Of a stretch of DNA of 64,000 nt, positions 61,889 to 64,000 are shown piece after piece. How positions within the stretch are numbered: position 1 is the first letter of the stretch; each line of letters opens with the position of its first letter. The translations under genes were made by a program, and so were the position numbers. Source of the stretch: Roseibacillus ishigakijimensis (GTDB lineage: Bacteria > Verrucomicrobiota > Verrucomicrobiia > Verrucomicrobiales > Akkermansiaceae); the NCBI RefSeq assembly GCF_016595415.1, contig NZ_JAENIO010000001.1, forward strand, positions 146,420 to 210,419, given 5' to 3'. Below the pieces are notes generated by a model, which worked only from the letters and a program-made list of their open reading frames with translations, searched no databases and was not told the DNA's origin.

Positions 61889-64000
61889 TTAGAAGTCGCC
61901 TTTTTGTCCGCCGGAGTAGCCATCGCGGCCATCCCAGCCGGTGGTGGGGTCAGGAGTTCCCTGATAGTAGCCACCGCCTCCAATGCTTGCGCCGTTGAGG
62001 GCAGGGGTGATGCGGAACCAGAAGTCAGCGAAGTTCGAGTCGCTTTCAGCGCCTTCTTCCTCCACGTCCGCCCGGCTGTGGTCTTCTACCATCACAATAG
62101 TAGAATTGCCATCAGTAAAGGTCATGAATTGATCCTTGCCGCCGGGATTGGCTGCGCTGAGGGAGAAGAGGGGCTGACGCTTGGTGTCATTGCCCTCACC
62201 CCGTGCGGTGTAGCGGTGGGGATTGGTCACGTAGCGGTCGAAGCGGTTGTGAGGCAGGACGCAGAGCATCACCGTGCGGCCGGCCAATCCGAGTTCTTCA
62301 GGGTTGATGACCACTTGGGCTCCGGCTTCGCTCACCTGGTTGTCCAGGATGGTCACCGCATTCTGCCCCGCCAGGGAGCGGAAGGGCAAGACCTCGGGAG
62401 AGAGACCGGCCACGGCTTCGTAGTCTACCAGAGCCAGGGCGAAGTCCATCTCGCTGGGGTCGCCAAGCAAGTCGATGGTCACGGAGCCGGAGGCGGGGAG
62501 GTCGAAGAGATCCATGGAAATCTCGAACTCTTCATCGTTCCAGCCCAGGGCTTCCAAAACGTCTGCGACATCCTGGGAGTAGCTCTCTTCGCCAGCGAAC
62601 TGCAAGGTTGCCGGAGCGGTGGGGACGAAGTCGACCAGTAGGATGACGTCATTGAAGTCGTTGTCGCGGCCTTGGAAGACTTGGTCCTCGAAGGAGACGA
62701 TGAGGGGGTTGCCCGCTAGGCTGAGGTTCGCTGCGGCCAGCTCCAAACCACCGTCATTCAGGAAGTAGTCCTGGTGGATGCGCACGGTGCCGCCATTTCC
62801 TCCGTCTTGCACGAGGCCGAGGCGGAACTCGGTGCCTCCGGGCAGGATGCCCAGGCTGGCAGTGGAGCCAGGGATGAGCGGTGCGGTCGGACCCGTGCCG
62901 AATTTTTCCCAAATGGTGGTCCAGGATTCGTTGGGATTCGCAGCGTCATACCAAGCGACGGAGTTGATTTGACGGGCTCCGTCGTAGATGACGGTGACGA
63001 AGACTTCGCAGTCTTGCTCCAGGAAGAAGCGATCCTCGTCGAAGCCGCGTTTCTCCTCTTCCAAGGGGGTCCCGTCGGTGTTGCAGTTGAGCTCCACCTT
63101 GACTTCGTTCCAGATGTCGCGGGCGTAGCTGTAGAAGAGAGGATCGACGCCGTAGTTCTTGGTTTGGTCGCTAGTGAGGTCGAACTCGATGATGTTGTCG
63201 TCGAGATTGCACAGCGGGCAGTCGTCGATGGGGGTGTCGATGCCGTCACCGTCGTCGTCGATGTCGATGAAGTTGTAGTTGCCGTCGCCATCGGAGTCCA
63301 GAAGGGTTCCATCGGAGAGGATTTCTTCCGCGTCCGGGATGCCGTCGTTATCGGAATCGAGGTCGAGGTAGTTCGGCGTGCCGTCGTCGTCGTAGTCGCC
63401 AGTGCCTTCGTTGCCATTGGCGATGCCGTCGTTGTCGGAGTCGCGGTCATCGAAATCGTCGAGGTAGTTCGGGTTTCCGTCGTTATCCTCGTCCTGGCGG
63501 CCTTCGATGCCATCGATGATGCCGTCGTTGTCGGAATCGGTATCGAGGAAGTTGGGTAGGCCGTCGCCATCCCAGTCGCCAGCTTCTTCATGCTTGTCGC
63601 CTTCGCCGTCGCCGTCGGAGTCCATGTCCCAGTGGTTGGGCTCGCCATCGCCATCCACGTCGAAGACATCGGGGATGCCATTTTCGTCGTTGTCGGTGTA
63701 GTCGGTATTGCTGCCGTCGCCGTCGTTGCCATTGTCTTCGGTGTCGCGCCAGTTCACGAGGCCGTCGCCATCCTCGTCTCCAAGGGGGTCGTAGAAGCCG
63801 CCGCCTTCGTTTTCGTCGAGAATGTAGTCGTTGTCGCTGTCCTTGCCGTAGCCTTCGCTCTCATATTGCGAGTAGTCTTTGCCACTGTCGTCGTCATCCT
63901 CATCACGATCGTCGTCGTCATCTTCATCGCGATCGTCGTCGTCATCTTCATCGCGATCGTCGTCGTCATCTTCATCGCGATCGTCGTCGTCATCTTCATC
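61889..64000 (-). CDS. Asp-rich TSP3-repeat protein with DUF4114-like domain (5' end outside window)
   Basis: The frame is open from base 64000 down to the stop at 61889 (703 codons visible), so the start lies outside the window. The visible start is a run of DEDDDDDR repeats, then thrombospondin type 3-like Ca-binding repeats ([26 protein letters not shown] and others) through about codon 245. The C-terminal half has a DUF4114-like segment ([38 protein letters not shown]), found in secreted adhesive proteins. An in-frame GTG at 63757 is not the real start, because the upstream codons continue the same type of acidic protein. Likely a Ca-binding surface or matrix protein. Confidence 0.85.
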   Translation of the reverse strand, partial: DEDDDDDRDEDDDDDRDEDDDDDRDEDDDDDRDEDDDDSGKDYSQYESEGYGKDSDNDYILDENEGGGFYDPLGDEDGDGLVNWRDTEDNGNDGDGSNTDYTDNDENGIPDVFDVDGDGEPNHWDMDSDGDGEGDKHEEAGDWDGDGLPNFLDTDSDNDGIIDGIEGRQDEDNDGNPNYLDDFDDRDSDNDGIANGNEGTGDYDDDGTPNYLDLDSDNDGIPDAEEILSDGTLLDSDGDGNYNFIDIDDDGDGIDTPIDDCPLCNLDDNIIEFDLTSDQTKNYGVDPLFYSYARDIWNEVKVELNCNTDGTPLEEEKRGFDEDRFFLEQDCEVFVTVIYDGARQINSVAWYDAANPNESWTTIWEKFGTGPTAPLIPGSTASLGILPGGTEFRLGLVQDGGNGGTVRIHQDYFLNDGGLELAAANLSLAGNPLIVSFEDQVFQGRDNDFNDVILLVDFVPTAPATLQFAGEESYSQDVADVLEALGWNDEEFEISMDLFDLPASGSVTIDLLGDPSEMDFALALVDYEAVAGLSPEVLPFRSLAGQNAVTILDNQVSEAGAQVVINPEELGLAGRTVMLCVLPHNRFDRYVTNPHRYTARGEGNDTKRQPLFSLSAANPGGKDQFMTFTDGNSTIVMVEDHSRADVEEEGAESDSNFADFWFRITPALNGASIGGGGYYQGTPDPTTGWDGRDGYSGGQKGDF
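63905..64000 (-). repeat. 24-base tandem repeat encoding DEDDDDDR
   Basis: Four copies of GAT GAA GAT GAC GAC GAC and GAT CGC lie in a row; the last ends CGT. A fifth, degenerate copy is at 63881-63904. The array is cut by the window edge, so the total is unknown. The copies are nearly identical at DNA level. Confidence 0.9.

Noticed and set aside
63754..63999. Frame reading MKMTTTIA repeats on the minus strand
   Set aside because: It is the out-of-frame reading of the 24-base DEDDDDDR array; the acidic frame continues the real protein.
63881..64000. CRISPR-like array
   Set aside because: Units are adjacent with no spacers and code for a protein, so this is a coding tandem repeat.
1..64000. 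tRNA, rRNA, integrase or transposase genes
   Set aside because: None was recognised by eye; a covariance-model scan would be needed to exclude a short RNA gene.

Overview
The window looks like chromosomal DNA of a Verrucomicrobiota bacterium, probably Verrucomicrobiales-like; this is inferred from gene content, not from a marker gene. Pointers are a PEP-CTERM surface protein, a DUF1080 secreted sugar hydrolase, a dockerin-tailed giant beta-helix protein, secreted proteins ending in Verrucomicrobia-style tails, ExbB/ExbD plus giant TPR operons, a deoC-aldehyde dehydrogenase pair, and mostly GC-rich coding sequence with many genes that lack a clear Shine-Dalgarno site. No tRNA, rRNA, CRISPR array, transposase or phage gene was recognised.

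Layout. 1-1510: the start of a GH63/MGH1-like glucosidase (minus, cut by the edge) diverges from an MCE/MlaD-like membrane protein. 1511-2378: long AT-richer non-coding stretch with two strong hairpins and a candidate promoter. 2379-14743: surface proteins, namely a 3421-residue beta-helix protein with three internal units and a C-terminal dockerin, a PEP-CTERM protein and a degenerate cyclophilin-like protein. 14736-21777: a SEC-C protein, then a deoxyribose catabolism set (deoC, aldehyde dehydrogenase, half-length aldehyde dehydrogenase) interrupted by an opposite-strand DoxX and FMN glutamate synthase-like pair. 22028-25642: a broken Tat-leader gene, an AT-rich lipoprotein, a sulfotransferase/methyltransferase-like fusion and a DUF1080 protein. 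25667-35815 (minus): GHL10 hydrolase, lspA, a PIN toxin/antitoxin-like pair lodged between lspA and ileS, an L,D-transpeptidase-like lipoprotein and a large BNR-type secreted protein.

35985-44053: putA with a divergent PAS/AraC regulator, a second AraC regulator, a secreted HExxH metallopeptidase and PTS enzyme I. 44193-50023 (minus): exbB-exbD-exbD followed by two TPR proteins, an energised envelope complex with its periplasmic partners. 50249-52272: double-thioredoxin protein, MarR regulator and TM2 protein. 52350-64000 (minus): seven tightly packed genes reading toward lower coordinates: an Asp-rich TSP3/DUF4114 protein (cut by the edge), an FG-GAP propeller protein, a secreted putative alpha-toroid protein, a flippase-like membrane protein, an HlyD adaptor, a TPR membrane protein and a GT39-type glycosyltransferase with a jelly-roll ectodomain. 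The gaps are at most 28 bases and three junctions overlap, so this looks like one transcription unit for making, glycosylating or displaying a surface component. It is the best candidate in the window for an undescribed system.
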